Assembly: GCA_017450605.1 (NCBI GenBank)
Contig: JAFSTG010000120.1
Span: 1 to 52,408, forward strand
Reading direction: 5' to 3'
Source of the DNA: Paludibacteraceae bacterium
Lineage (GTDB): Bacteria > Bacteroidota > Bacteroidia > Bacteroidales > Paludibacteraceae
Length of the DNA: 52,408 nucleotides
Positions 44,071-51,873 of this stretch are shown piece after piece. The notes beneath the pieces are model-generated. The model saw only the letters and a program-made list of their open reading frames with translations. It was not told the DNA's origin and did not search any database. The position numbers were made by a program, and so were the translations under genes. Numbering within the stretch: position 1 is the first letter of the stretch; every line of letters begins with the position of its first letter.

Positions 44071-44109
44071 TTTTATTTATACTTAAAATTAGTTTGAATT
44101 CTTTAATTC

Positions 44110-44982
44110 TCACATCGTGGTGAACATATCAGTTATTGCAGTACTATATGTCTTCGAAACCGAGATAGGCTGCAATTGCTCGTTGTCGAAATCTACTATC
44201 AGTCCGTCGTCTTCACGACGAAGCACCTTCACCTTACTGATATTCACCACACACGAGCGATGACATCTCACCAATCCGCGCGACGCAAATGACTCCTCTA
44301 TGTTCTTTAGCGACTGACGGAGCAGAAAATGCTTAATCTTACCACCACTCTGATAAACAATATCCACATAATTGTCGGCTGCCATTATGTAATAAAGGTT
44401 ATCTTGGCGAATGGACAAAGCAAAATCATTCTTCTCGTCGCAAAAATTAAACATCTGCATCGCATCATGCTCGTCTTGACCTGACCGCCACTGACTTTGC
44501 AACTGGTCATTACGGTCGTTTAAAGCGAAATAGAGCATGAAAGTACCATACGGAATAAACAGCACAAAAGCGGTATAAAGGAACGAATATCCCAATATTT
44601 CCATAAAATCGAATCCGCCATATTCACGCACTATATTTGGGAAGAAATGATGCACCGTCATAACTGCGATTGTGTAGGTCATAGCCATGGCTATCACTTC
44701 CATCACTATCCATAGCGAATAACTCAGAATCGAGATTTCGCGCTTCTTGCCAAGCTTGTACATCAGCGTCCTGCTAACAGCAATAATACCCATTGCCACC
44801 AGCACCACCAATGTTACAAGCGAGAAATACACCAAACCGCTCTCCGGACCATCAGGCAACCATGAACGAGAGCCAAAAGGCTGAAAGATGGTTATAAACA
44901 ACTCGGCAAACAACGCCGTTCCCAACACGAGAATTACAACATTGTTTTTCTGGACAAGATATTTCGGAATATTACCCTTCAT
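44110..44982 (-). CDS. Membrane-bound LytTR-family transcription regulator
   Basis: A 290-residue protein. Four hydrophobic segments (about residues 15-165) replace the usual receiver domain, and a LytTR DNA-binding domain follows (about 195-288, with LYYIMAADNYVDIVY and RCHRSCVVNISKVKVLRRED). It would read a membrane or envelope signal and bind DNA directly. No histidine kinase gene is adjacent. I chose ATG 44982; the extension upstream passes through a perfect promoter. The leader is only about 8 bases. It is divergent from topA. Confidence 0.85.
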   Translation of the reverse strand: MKGNIPKYLVQKNNVVILVLGTALFAELFITIFQPFGSRSWLPDGPESGLVYFSLVTLVVLVAMGIIAVSRTLMYKLGKKREISILSYSLWIVMEVIAMAMTYTIAVMTVHHFFPNIVREYGGFDFMEILGYSFLYTAFVLFIPYGTFMLYFALNDRNDQLQSQWRSGQDEHDAMQMFNFCDEKNDFALSIRQDNLYYIMAADNYVDIVYQSGGKIKHFLLRQSLKNIEESFASRGLVRCHRSCVVNISKVKVLRREDDGLIVDFDNEQLQPISVSKTYSTAITDMFTTM

Positions 44983-44994
44983 TGCAATTGCCTG

Positions 44995-45026
44995 CAAAAA
45001 TACAAAATTAAAATTATATTTGCAAA
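44995..45026 (-). promoter_or_regulatory. Bacteroidota-type promoter for the LytTR gene
   Basis: On the minus strand TTTG (45026-45023), 20 bases, TATTTTTG (45002-44995). It settles the start codon at 44982. Confidence 0.7.
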
Positions 45027-45053
45027 TTGTTACTTGCAGCGAAGTATAAAAAA

Positions 45054-45085
45054 TTTGCATTTTTCAAAAAGTTGACTTACCTTTG
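45054..45085 (+). promoter_or_regulatory. Bacteroidota-type promoter for topA
   Basis: TTTG at 45054-45057 and TACCTTTG at 45078-45085, 20 bases apart, about 40 bases before the ATG at 45129. Confidence 0.75.
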
Positions 45086-45128
45086 CAGCCGTTTTTTGGA
45101 TAAAACTGCTAAAAGCAATATAAGTTCT

Positions 45129-47471
45129 ATGAGTAAAAACTTGGTTATAGTCGAGTCTCCGGGTAAGGTTAAAACTATTGAGAAGACCCTTGGAAAAGAT
45201 TTTCATGTACTTGCTTCGCAAGGTCACGTGCGCGACATTGAAGGCGTCGGGAAGAATAGTATCGGCGTCGATTTCGAACACGATTATGCACCTAACTATG
45301 CCATTGACCCCAAAAAGAAACATCTTATAGAAGAACTGAAAAAAGAGTCGAAGGCTGCAGAAATGGTGTGGCTCGCAAGCGATGAAGACCGCGAAGGAGA
45401 AGCCATAGCATGGCACCTCAAGGAAGTGCTTGGACTCAAATCAGAGACCACACGACGTATCGTTTTTCATGAGATTACTCCTGCTGCCATACAGAACGCT
45501 ATTCAAACACCACGCGATATCGACTACAACTTGGTGAATGCTCAGCAAGCACGCCGGGTGCTCGACCGAATTGTAGGCTTCGAACTATCACCCGTACTCT
45601 GGAAGAAACTAATGCCGGGACTATCTGCCGGACGTGTTCAGTCGGTTGCAGTACGACTCATAGTTGACCGAGAAAGAGAAATCAATAGTTTTCAGCCTAC
45701 TGCGTCCTACCGGCTAACAGCAGTATTCGAAGGCATTGCTGCCGACGGCGAGAGAACACAACTCAAAACAGAACTCAACCATCATTTCCAAACCAAAGAA
45801 GAAGCATTGGAATTTCTCAGTCTGTGCAAAAACGGCACGTTTATCATCTCATCCATACAAATGAAGCCCGCTTTGCGCACTCCTGCTCCTCCGTTTACCA
45901 CATCTTCTCTACAACAAGAAGCCGCACGTAAACTGCATTTCCCCGTCGCCAAGACGATGAGGTTAGCTCAGTCGCTCTACGAGGCGGGACGGATAACTTA
46001 CATGCGAACCGACTCGGTCAACCTCTCGTCGCTTGCACTCGGCACAACAAAGAAAACCATAATCGAACAATGGGGCGAACGCTATCATAAAACGCGTCAG
46101 TATCATACAAGTAGTAAGGGTGCACAAGAAGCACACGAAGCCATCCGACCTACTTATATCGACCAAATCTCAGCTGGAACTAACGACGATGAGAAAAAAC
46201 TATACGAACTGATATGGAAACGCACCGCGGCATCACAAATGGCTGATGCCGAACTCGAGCAAACACGCATTGAGATTTCGCTCATCCCCAACGATACACA
46301 GCTGCAGAAACCTACCTTCCTTTTTGTAGCATCAGGCGAGGTTGTAACCTTCGACGGGTTTATGAAAGTATATGCTCCTTCAACCGACGAAGAAAAAGAA
46401 ACAACAACGGCACTTCTGCCACAGTTCAAAGAGCACACACTGCTCACCGGTGTTGAAATCACCGCACAACAGACTTTCACTAAAGCTCCTTACCGCTACA
46501 CAGAAGGCTCTTTTGTCAAAAAAATGGAAGAATTAGGTATCGGGCGCCCGTCAACATATCAGACAATAGTGGAAACCATCAAGCAGCGTAAATATGTGGT
46601 TATCGGCAGCAAAACAGGTCAGAAACGCGATTTTACCACCATCACGCTGAAAAATGGCAAACTTACCGAGAAAACAAAGTCAGAGACCTATGGTGCCGAT
46701 TCGCAGAAACTTATGCCTACCGACCTCGGATTCATAACCAACGACTTTTTAGTAGAACAGTTCCCTGACATACTTAACTACGACTTCACTGCAGAGGAGG
46801 AGAAGAATTTCGACGAGATAGCAGAAGGCAAGCAAAACTGGGTTAAAGTGGTTGATAACTTCTACAAGAATTTCCATCCTTCTATCACCGCCGTCGAGAA
46901 AGGACGACTCGAAGGTAGAGAATTAGGTATCGACCCTAAGAGCGGACGAGTAGTAACGGCAAAAATCGGACGACGCGGGCCTTGTATTCAGATAGGCACC
47001 GCACAAGACGAAGACAAACCGCTGTTTGCCTCACTCGCCAAAGGACAGTCAATCTACAATATCACTCTCGACGAGGCTTTGGCTCTCTTCGACTCACCAT
47101 TTCCTTATACTGTAGGAGAGTACGAAGGCAAAACACTTGTTGTAAACACCGGAATCTACGGCCCGTATGTCAAGCAGGACGACACTTACTACTCGGTGCC
47201 TAAAGATATCGACGCCACTCACCTTAGTTTAGAAGACGCCATTCAAATCATCGAAGCCAAACGCCAAAAACAACTGCCTATTCATGTGTTTGGTGATATT
47301 CAGATTCTAAATGGCCGCTTCGGACCATATATCAAGTATAATAATGCTAATTATAAGATTCCTCGCGGAGTAAAAGCCGAAGAACTGACCGAAGAAAAAT
47401 GCCGTGAGATAATCGAGACACCGGCGTCGGTAACAAAAAAATCCACTCGTACGAGCGGAAAACGCAAATAG
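45129..47471 (+). CDS. topA: DNA topoisomerase I
   Basis: A 780-residue type IA topoisomerase that relaxes negative supercoils. The TOPRIM domain starts LVIVESPGKVKTIEK and has SDEDREGEAIAWHL. The catalytic tyrosine is Y291 in RITYMRTDSVNLS. The C-terminus lacks zinc-binding cysteine pairs and instead carries TopoI C-terminal repeats (GRRGPCIQIG, GIYGPYVKQDD, GRFGPYIKYNN), as is usual in Bacteroidota. I use MSKNLVIVES at 45129; the longer frame begins upstream of the promoter. Confidence 0.95.
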   Translation: MSKNLVIVESPGKVKTIEKTLGKDFHVLASQGHVRDIEGVGKNSIGVDFEHDYAPNYAIDPKKKHLIEELKKESKAAEMVWLASDEDREGEAIAWHLKEVLGLKSETTRRIVFHEITPAAIQNAIQTPRDIDYNLVNAQQARRVLDRIVGFELSPVLWKKLMPGLSAGRVQSVAVRLIVDREREINSFQPTASYRLTAVFEGIAADGERTQLKTELNHHFQTKEEALEFLSLCKNGTFIISSIQMKPALRTPAPPFTTSSLQQEAARKLHFPVAKTMRLAQSLYEAGRITYMRTDSVNLSSLALGTTKKTIIEQWGERYHKTRQYHTSSKGAQEAHEAIRPTYIDQISAGTNDDEKKLYELIWKRTAASQMADAELEQTRIEISLIPNDTQLQKPTFLFVASGEVVTFDGFMKVYAPSTDEEKETTTALLPQFKEHTLLTGVEITAQQTFTKAPYRYTEGSFVKKMEELGIGRPSTYQTIVETIKQRKYVVIGSKTGQKRDFTTITLKNGKLTEKTKSETYGADSQKLMPTDLGFITNDFLVEQFPDILNYDFTAEEEKNFDEIAEGKQNWVKVVDNFYKNFHPSITAVEKGRLEGRELGIDPKSGRVVTAKIGRRGPCIQIGTAQDEDKPLFASLAKGQSIYNITLDEALALFDSPFPYTVGEYEGKTLVVNTGIYGPYVKQDDTYYSVPKDIDATHLSLEDAIQIIEAKRQKQLPIHVFGDIQILNGRFGPYIKYNNANYKIPRGVKAEELTEEKCREIIETPASVTKKSTRTSGKRK

Positions 47472-47474
47472 TAT

Positions 47475-47505
47475 TTTGTCAATTCAAAAGATTGTTGTAC
47501 TTTTG
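47475..47505 (+). promoter_or_regulatory. Promoter for tRNA-Pro(CGG)
   Basis: TTTG at 47475-47478 and TACTTTTG at 47498-47505, 19 bases apart. It continues CAGTCGCTTT, as at tRNA-Pro(GGG). It begins just after the topA stop. Confidence 0.7.
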
Positions 47506-47674
47506 CAGTCGCTTTCGAAAAAAGCAAAATATACAAAATTTCAACATTGAGGTTTTTAACCTTTCAGTGCCTTGAGTTTCGATTCTCAATACATGCTATT
47601 TAGAAGCTACTCAGCACAGGGAGTTAGATACTCCGTACCGAGATTTTTGATTTCATAGTAATGAGATTTTGTAG
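47506..47674 (+). other. Hairpin-containing leader before tRNA-Pro(CGG)
   Basis: About 165 bases of transcribed leader lie between promoter and tRNA. Short stems are visible: AGGTT/AACCT near 47550, TTGAG/CTCAA near 47575-47592, and GGAGT/ACTCC near 47621-47635. No reading frame is convincing. Confidence 0.45.
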
Positions 47675-47750
47675 CGAGAAGTAGCGCAGTTGGTAGCGCA
47701 CCACGTTCGGGACGTGGGGGTCGGGCGTTCGAGTCGCCTCTTCTCGACCA
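47675..47750 (+). tRNA. tRNA-Pro, anticodon CGG
   Basis: A complete cloverleaf. The acceptor arm is CGAGAAG/CTTCTCG. The D arm is GCGC/GCGC. The anticodon arm is CCACG-TTCGGGA-CGTGG, with anticodon CGG at 47708-47710. The variable loop is GGGTC. The T arm is GGGCG-TTCGAGT-CGCCT. The discriminator base is A. Unlike the other proline tRNA here, CCA is encoded (47748-47750). Confidence 0.95.
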
Positions 47751-47785
47751 ATTGGAGTTTCAGCAATGGAACTCCAATTATTTTT
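47750..47785 (+). terminator. Intrinsic terminator after tRNA-Pro(CGG)
   Basis: AATTGGAGTT (47750-47759) pairs with AACTCCAATT (47770-47779), followed by ATTTTT. Confidence 0.8.
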
Positions 47786-47790
47786 GATTT

Positions 47791-47937
47791 ATAGGTCAAA
47801 TTGCAGGCTAAAAAAAGTTGATATAGTGTCAATAGGTCATTTTCTACTGCGAATTTTGCGTCTGAAACGTTTGAATCGCCGCCAACGCCTGTATTTATCG
47901 GGCTTCAGAACATGTCCCAGCCTACAAAATGACCTAT
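47791..47937. repeat. Inverted repeat pair built on ATAGGTCA
   Basis: 47791-47810 and the complement of 47918-47937 agree at 16 of 20 positions. A third copy, ATAGGTCATTTT at 47832-47843, is perfectly complementary to 47926-47937. The copies at 47791 and 47832 are direct repeats 41 bases apart. Confidence 0.8.
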
Positions 47938-48044
47938 ATGCCCGAGTCTATGTGCGACCTTTGCCCTTGCGCCCTCTCGAAACCTCGAAAGTGTCTTACT
48001 TGCAAAACGGCTCACAATCTCCCTGCTACCGCTTTGCCCTTACG

Positions 48045-48077
48045 AAAAAAACGCTCACCTCAAAAGCGAGGTGGGCG
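48045..48077 (-). terminator. Strong intrinsic terminator, minus strand
   Basis: Read on the minus strand, CGCCCACCTC pairs with GAGGTGAGCG around a 6-base loop (10-bp stem with one G-T pair) and is followed by seven Ts (48051-48045). Confidence 0.75.
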
Positions 48078-48163
48078 GTGGTGGGTTATTGCGTGCGTAT
48101 AATGGATGGTTACGCACATTGCGGTATAGGTATACGAAGCGAAAGTGCCATAGTGTAATTTTT
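48045..48163 (-). ncRNA. Predicted small RNA of about 115 nt, unknown family
   Basis: A near-perfect minus-strand promoter (48198-48168) lies about 5 bases before this segment, and a strong intrinsic terminator closes it. Inside, GTGCGTA (48117-48111) and TACGCAC (48099-48093) form a second 7-bp stem with an 11-base loop. The only frame is 13 codons (MALSLRIPIPQCA, 48151-48110). The unit therefore looks like a free-standing small RNA or a dual-function RNA with a tiny peptide. I do not recognise the family. Expression is not shown by sequence alone. Confidence 0.45.
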
Positions 48164-48167
48164 GATG

Positions 48168-48198
48168 CAAAGTTACACACATTGCACTGCACTCCAAA
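48168..48198 (-). promoter_or_regulatory. Bacteroidota-type promoter, minus strand, for the predicted small RNA
   Basis: TTTG (48198-48195), 19 bases, TAACTTTG (48175-48168): full agreement with the consensus, in a stretch without genes. Confidence 0.65.
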
Positions 48199-48216
48199 AG
48201 ACAGTATAAAGAACAA

Positions 48217-48445
48217 CAGGACGCCTCACGGTGTCCTGCCGCGTGCGTGCAGTTAATAGGAGTCGTGCATGCTGATTCCCCTCATTGGGGTCCCCGCAGA
48301 TTTTAATCTGTGTGGAGAGCGAAGGCACGAGTCACCTCATCAATTTAGCAGAGCGGTATTGATTTTGTGAGCTCGTTGCCGAACGCGAAATGGCGTTTAC
48401 TTTTCGGGCGTAGTAGATTGCCCGTAGGTGTATTCACACCTTTTT
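48217..48445. other. Hairpin cluster, possible structured RNA
   Basis: Several stems occur in 230 bases. CAGGAC/GTCCTG, extended to 9 bp, lies at 48217-48238. CCCC/GGGG lies near 48275. CAGATT/AATCTG lies near 48299. AACGC/GCGTT lies near 48383-48398. CGGGC/GCCCG lies near 48407-48424. AGGTGT/ACACCT lies at 48426-48441, followed by five Ts on the plus strand. No frame explains them. They may form one structured RNA or be unrelated. Confidence 0.35.
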
Positions 48446-48464
48446 GAGCGTATGCGCAATATTT

Positions 48465-48674
48465 CTAATGAATAGCCGCAAGCCTCTTCATATGCAGGCG
48501 GAGGCGCTCGGCGCGTTGGGCTTCGAATATTTTATGAATACGAAAGCCGTCCATGCTGCCATGGCCGGAGAAACCTTCTACTTGGGAGATTTCTTCTTCC
48601 TCTTTCTTGCCCCATTTCAGTTCGCCTAACTGAAAACGAATCTCGGCTATGAGGCGTTTGGTGTACTTGAACAT
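48465..48674 (-). CDS. Small charged protein, second of two tandem paralogues
   Basis: A 69-residue protein starting MFKYTKRLIAEIRFQLGELK, then a lysine/glutamate run, a glycine-rich middle (VEGFSGHGSMDGF) and a basic leucine-rich end. The first 20 residues closely match those of the broken gene directly upstream (MFKYTKRFVSTIRF), so the two are duplicates. Only two bases separate its ATG from the upstream stop. It has no signal peptide or membrane segment. The family and function are unknown. It appears to be the last gene of the polysaccharide operon. Confidence 0.6.
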   Translation of the reverse strand: MFKYTKRLIAEIRFQLGELKWGKKEEEEISQVEGFSGHGSMDGFRIHKIFEAQRAERLRLHMKRLAAIH

Positions 48675-48676
48675 AA

Positions 48677-48895
48677 CTATTGGATTTGTTGTAATTCTAA
48701 CTGATGTCGTTTGCGGCGTTCCTTGCGGTTATGGTTCATGGTCATGTAATAGCCATAACTTACCATAGGATAACGCCATCCGATCTCCTCGTTGTCTTGC
48801 ATTTCGGACAACTTGGCATTCTCCTCGGAACGCAACTTCATCTCCTTCCACTAGAAGCGGATAGTTGAGACGAATCTTTTCGTGTACTTGAACAT
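48677..48895 (-). pseudogene. Small charged protein, first tandem paralogue, interrupted by an in-frame amber codon
   Basis: Hand translation from ATG 48895 gives MFKYTKRFVSTIRF, then TAG (48853-48851), then WKEMKLRSEENAKLSEMQDN and on to RKERRKRHQLELQQIQ and a TAG stop at 48679-48677, 73 codons in all. The next gene has glutamine (CAG) exactly at the amber position (IRFQ), so a single C-to-T change explains the stop. Genes around it use TAG as an ordinary terminator, so recoding is unlikely. It begins 11 bases after the aminotransferase stop. The intact form looks like a small, highly charged cytoplasmic protein of unknown role. Confidence 0.6.
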
Positions 48896-48906
48896 AGCGC
48901 TTAGAT

Positions 48907-50028
48907 TTATGCGAATGAATTGATGGCATTAACTACGTATTTTATCTGCTCCTGCGTCAGACATGGTGCCATCGGAATAGATAGTTCTTCGTTTGCCAAA
49001 CGCTCGGTAATCGGCAAGGATAGTTGCGGTACATTCCATTCCTCCTTGGCATAACACTCTTGTTTATGCGGAGCAATCGGGTAATGGATAACAGTTCCAA
49101 TGCCATGCTGCTCCAGATAATCGTGTAATGCATCACGTTTGCCATCAGCGACCAATATCGGGAATAAGTGATATACATTCTGCTTATGAGGCAAGCGAGT
49201 AGGCAGAGTAATCAACGGATTGGAGATATGGTTGTAGTAGTAATCTGCCACTTGTTGGCGCAGAGCAACATCATCATCCAAATGACGCAGTTTGACATCC
49301 AAGATTGCTGCTTGTATTTCATCCAAGCGACTGTTTCTACCGGTATATTTAAAAACATACTTGCGTTGGCTTCCATAATTGGCTAATGCTCTAATAGCAT
49401 CTGCCAACTCCTTATTGTTGGTAGTTACAGCACCCGCATCACCTAAAGCGCCAAGGTTCTTACCCGGATAAAAGGAATGTCCGGCGGCTTCACCAATGGA
49501 GCCGGTACGCTTGCCACTCCATCTACATCCGTGAGCTTGTGCATTGTCTTCCACTAATCGCAAGTTGTATTTTTTGCAAAGTTCGGCTATTTTATCCGTC
49601 ATAGCACAACGGCCGTAGAGATGCACAATAAGAATAGATTTTGTTCGCGGAGTAATGGCGGCTTCTATCTTGGTATCATCTATCTCCAAAGTTTCCGGAT
49701 TTGGCTCTACGAGAATAGGTCTTAGACCATTCTCCGTAATAGCAAGAATAGAAGCAATATAGGTATTTGCCGGTACGATTACTTCGTCACCGGGTTGCAT
49801 AATACCTAATTCGATATATGCTCGGTAAATCCAGATGAGTGCGTCTAAACCGTTTGCACAACCTATACAATACTTGGTCCCGATATATTCAGCATAGTGC
49901 TGCTCAAAGGTTTCATTCTCCTTGCCTTGCAGATACCAACCCCCATCAATAACACGGAGCGCAGCTTCATGGATTTCATCTGCATATTTTGCAGTTATGT
50001 CTTTAAGTGACAAAAAAGGACTGTTCAT
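48907..50028 (-). CDS. DegT/DnrJ/EryC1 family sugar aminotransferase (FdtB/QdtB-like)
   Basis: A 373-residue PLP-dependent aminotransferase. The cofactor lysine is K190 in [17 protein letters not shown], and VEDNAQAHG carries the PLP-pyridine aspartate. [15 protein letters not shown] and [13 protein letters not shown] are family motifs. With an FdtA-like isomerase and an FdtC-like acetyltransferase upstream, it probably aminates C3 of a dTDP-3-keto-6-deoxyhexose to give Fuc3N or Qui3N. Its ATG overlaps the stop of the glycosyltransferase by four bases, so the genes are translationally coupled. Confidence 0.9.
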   Translation of the reverse strand: MNSPFLSLKDITAKYADEIHEAALRVIDGGWYLQGKENETFEQHYAEYIGTKYCIGCANGLDALIWIYRAYIELGIMQPGDEVIVPANTYIASILAITENGLRPILVEPNPETLEIDDTKIEAAITPRTKSILIVHLYGRCAMTDKIAELCKKYNLRLVEDNAQAHGCRWSGKRTGSIGEAAGHSFYPGKNLGALGDAGAVTTNNKELADAIRALANYGSQRKYVFKYTGRNSRLDEIQAAILDVKLRHLDDDVALRQQVADYYYNHISNPLITLPTRLPHKQNVYHLFPILVADGKRDALHDYLEQHGIGTVIHYPIAPHKQECYAKEEWNVPQLSLPITERLANEELSIPMAPCLTQEQIKYVVNAINSFA

Positions 50029-50988
50029 AATTTTCTACGTTTTATTTGTATCCATCGAAATAGATGGAAAGTTAATTTATTACAAGCCATGCGAGTTGCC
50101 CATTTGTTAGGGAAAGCTTTCTTTGCGAACTCATGTGCTGCTTTGTAGTCATTATTGCGATAAGCAGCATGCAAAGCATTGTGATATCCCACTGTCGCAA
50201 AATATGGCTCGTCTCTGAAAGGTCCCCACTCTGGAAAAAGAGTGTAAAGATATTGGGTCATTTCCATATCTTCCTGTGCCCGATGAATAACTTTCTCATA
50301 ATTGGAGGTACGAGTAATAGACTCTCGTCCAATGCGATATGTAGCTGTAGAAACAGGAATATATCGAATGTCTCCATATGCAGCAAGAACCAATAATACC
50401 GGCCAATCTTCTCTTGGGAAACGACGTTTTGCGAACTCATCAGCAGGAACATGTTCTTCAAATGTTGAACGGCGAATACACATTGTGACGGCTGAAATAT
50501 GTTCTCTGCCGCTGAGTATCTTCTTTTGGATTCTTCCCTCAGGCGGCACAATGCCATTCGATTGCTTGACTGATTTTTTCAGTATACCGGTATTCTCGTA
50601 ATACTCATCTTCATCAGTATGACATAGTACACATTCCGGATGTGCTTATAAAATCCACCTGTAATTGAATCTTATCAGGGTTATGCCACCAATCATCACC
50701 GGCGCAAGTCATAATGTATTTGCCCGTTCCCGCTTTAACACATTGAATCCAGTTGGCAGTTACACCCATATTAGGAACAAGCGGCAGCAAGGTTACATTC
50801 TCATATTTATCCGCATACTCCTGACAAATGGCACGAGTACCATCAGTACCATGATCTTCGCCGATAATCACCTCAAATGGATATTCAGTTTGTTGCGCAA
50901 GCACGGAATCAAGGGTCTGCCTAATCCATTTCTCTTGATTATACGTAACGATGCAAACAGTTACCATTATATTTTTGTTATCGCTCAT
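50025..50988 (-). pseudogene. GT2 family glycosyltransferase broken by a frameshift
   Basis: Two frames together make one GT2 enzyme. The 5' part (50988-50614) has VTVCIVTYNQEKWIRQTLDS and the metal-binding region GDDWWHNPDK, then runs out as STSGMCTMSY and stops. The 3' part resumes as HPECVLCHTDEDEYYENTG in the next frame and continues to 50025, with REDWPVLLVLAAYGDIRYIP. The break is close to 50646-50651 and fits a loss of two bases or gain of one. The joined product would be about 320 residues. Start and stop each overlap a neighbouring gene by four bases, so it was part of the operon. A sequencing error cannot be excluded. Confidence 0.85.
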
Positions 50989-51437
50989 ATCTCAATTTTC
51001 CGAACAAATCGTGCCGGATTTCCATACCACAATTCCCCTGCCGGCACATCATGCGTCACTACACTGCCAACACCAATCATAGCCTTTTCGCCTATAGTTA
51101 CTCTGCCAAGAACGACCGAGCCGGCTCCTATGCTTGCGCCTTTCTTGATAGTGATTGGAAGCAAATCAAATGGCTGTTTAGAACGCGGATATTTGTCATT
51201 CGTAAATGTCACATTTGCACCGATAAGAACATCATCCTCTATGGTCATTCCATCCCATAATTGTACTCCATTTTTTATCGTCACATTGTTGCCTATCTGC
51301 ACATCGTTTTCTATCATACAATGACTGCATATATTACAATTTTCTCCGATTCTTGCATTGGGTAAAATAACACAAAACTGCCAAACTCTTGTTGACTCAG
51401 GAATGATTGCCTGACAATCTGCTAATTTATGTATCAT
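50985..51437 (-). CDS. Left-handed beta-helix acetyltransferase (FdtC/QdtC-like)
   Basis: A 150-residue hexapeptide-repeat protein. It starts [21 protein letters not shown], with repeating I-G-x-N-x-x-I hexads ([20 protein letters not shown]), the GVQLWDG and [13 protein letters not shown] motifs, and the terminal [21 protein letters not shown]. These match the FdtC/QdtC family, which N-acetylates dTDP-3-amino-3,6-dideoxyhexoses. It probably acts as a trimer using acetyl-CoA. It sits between the FdtA-like gene and the GT2 gene, overlapping the latter by four bases. Confidence 0.88.
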   Translation of the reverse strand: MIHKLADCQAIIPESTRVWQFCVILPNARIGENCNICSHCMIENDVQIGNNVTIKNGVQLWDGMTIEDDVLIGANVTFTNDKYPRSKQPFDLLPITIKKGASIGAGSVVLGRVTIGEKAMIGVGSVVTHDVPAGELWYGNPARFVRKIEI

Positions 51438-51456
51438 AAATCCATTTACAATTTAA

Positions 51457-51873
51457 TCATTTACCATTTTTATATTCGAGGAACTCTCCGTAATCACGGA
51501 TATAGTCTGAGGCTTCATATTTCTCACTGGCCAGACACATGAGAACAGCTCCACCGGAGAAATTCTCCAAGTCACGCCAGAGACCGGAAGGAATCAGCAA
51601 TCCTTTCCAAGGTCTGTCTAAATGAAATGTCTTTTTAGATATACCATCATCCATAATCACATCTACCGAACCGCTTGTTGCAATTAGCAACTGCTGTAGT
51701 GTTTTGTGAGCATGTGCCCCGCGAGCCACCTCTGGCACCATATAAAGATAGTATATCCGTTTAATTTCAAAGGGGATATCCAATCCGCCTTCAATCACAG
51801 ACAAATACCCGCGGTTATCAGTATATTTACGGATATCAATAATCTTGCAGTCATTTACTTTCGTTTGTTTCAT
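51457..51873 (-). CDS. dTDP-4-keto-6-deoxyglucose 3,4-ketoisomerase (FdtA/QdtA-like, WxcM family)
   Basis: A 138-residue cupin. [21 protein letters not shown] at the N-terminus, [21 protein letters not shown] with paired histidines, and [20 protein letters not shown] are signature segments. The enzyme moves the keto group from C4 to C3 before amination. FdtA and QdtA differ in product stereochemistry at C4 (galacto or gluco), which I cannot decide. I use [14 protein letters not shown] at 51873; it overlaps the end of the truncated acetyltransferase by 23 bases. Confidence 0.88.
   Translation of the reverse strand: MKQTKVNDCKIIDIRKYTDNRGYLSVIEGGLDIPFEIKRIYYLYMVPEVARGAHAHKTLQQLLIATSGSVDVIMDDGISKKTFHLDRPWKGLLIPSGLWRDLENFSGGAVLMCLASEKYEASDYIRDYGEFLEYKNGK

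Larger units (their letters stand above)
47786..48464. other. About 680 bases without a convincing gene, rich in inverted repeats
   Basis: Frames here are short, change strand and show no recognisable motif. The base pattern is unlike the neighbouring genes. It contains a 20-base imperfect inverted repeat (47791-47937), a predicted minus-strand small RNA with promoter and terminator (48045-48198), and a cluster of hairpins (48217-48445). It lies between a tRNA gene and a decaying polysaccharide operon, a usual place for remnants of integrated elements, but I see no integrase or mobilisation gene. Confidence 0.7.

Noticed and set aside
47766..48256. Plus-strand frames of 61-130 codons after tRNA-Pro(CGG)
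   Set aside because: They cross the tRNA terminator, repeats and the predicted small RNA, have odd composition and no motif, and lack a promoter.
47751..48464. Mobilisation origin (oriT) or conjugative-element remnant
   Set aside because: The repeats are suggestive, but I can identify no relaxase, integrase or known nick site, so I do not call it.
48729..48929. 66-codon minus-strand frame beginning [12 protein letters not shown]
   Set aside because: It is the wrong frame of the broken paralogue; the adjacent frame gives clear similarity to the next gene once the amber codon is read through.
49168..49386. Small plus-strand frame opposite the aminotransferase
   Set aside because: Antisense shadow of a well-supported DegT-family gene.
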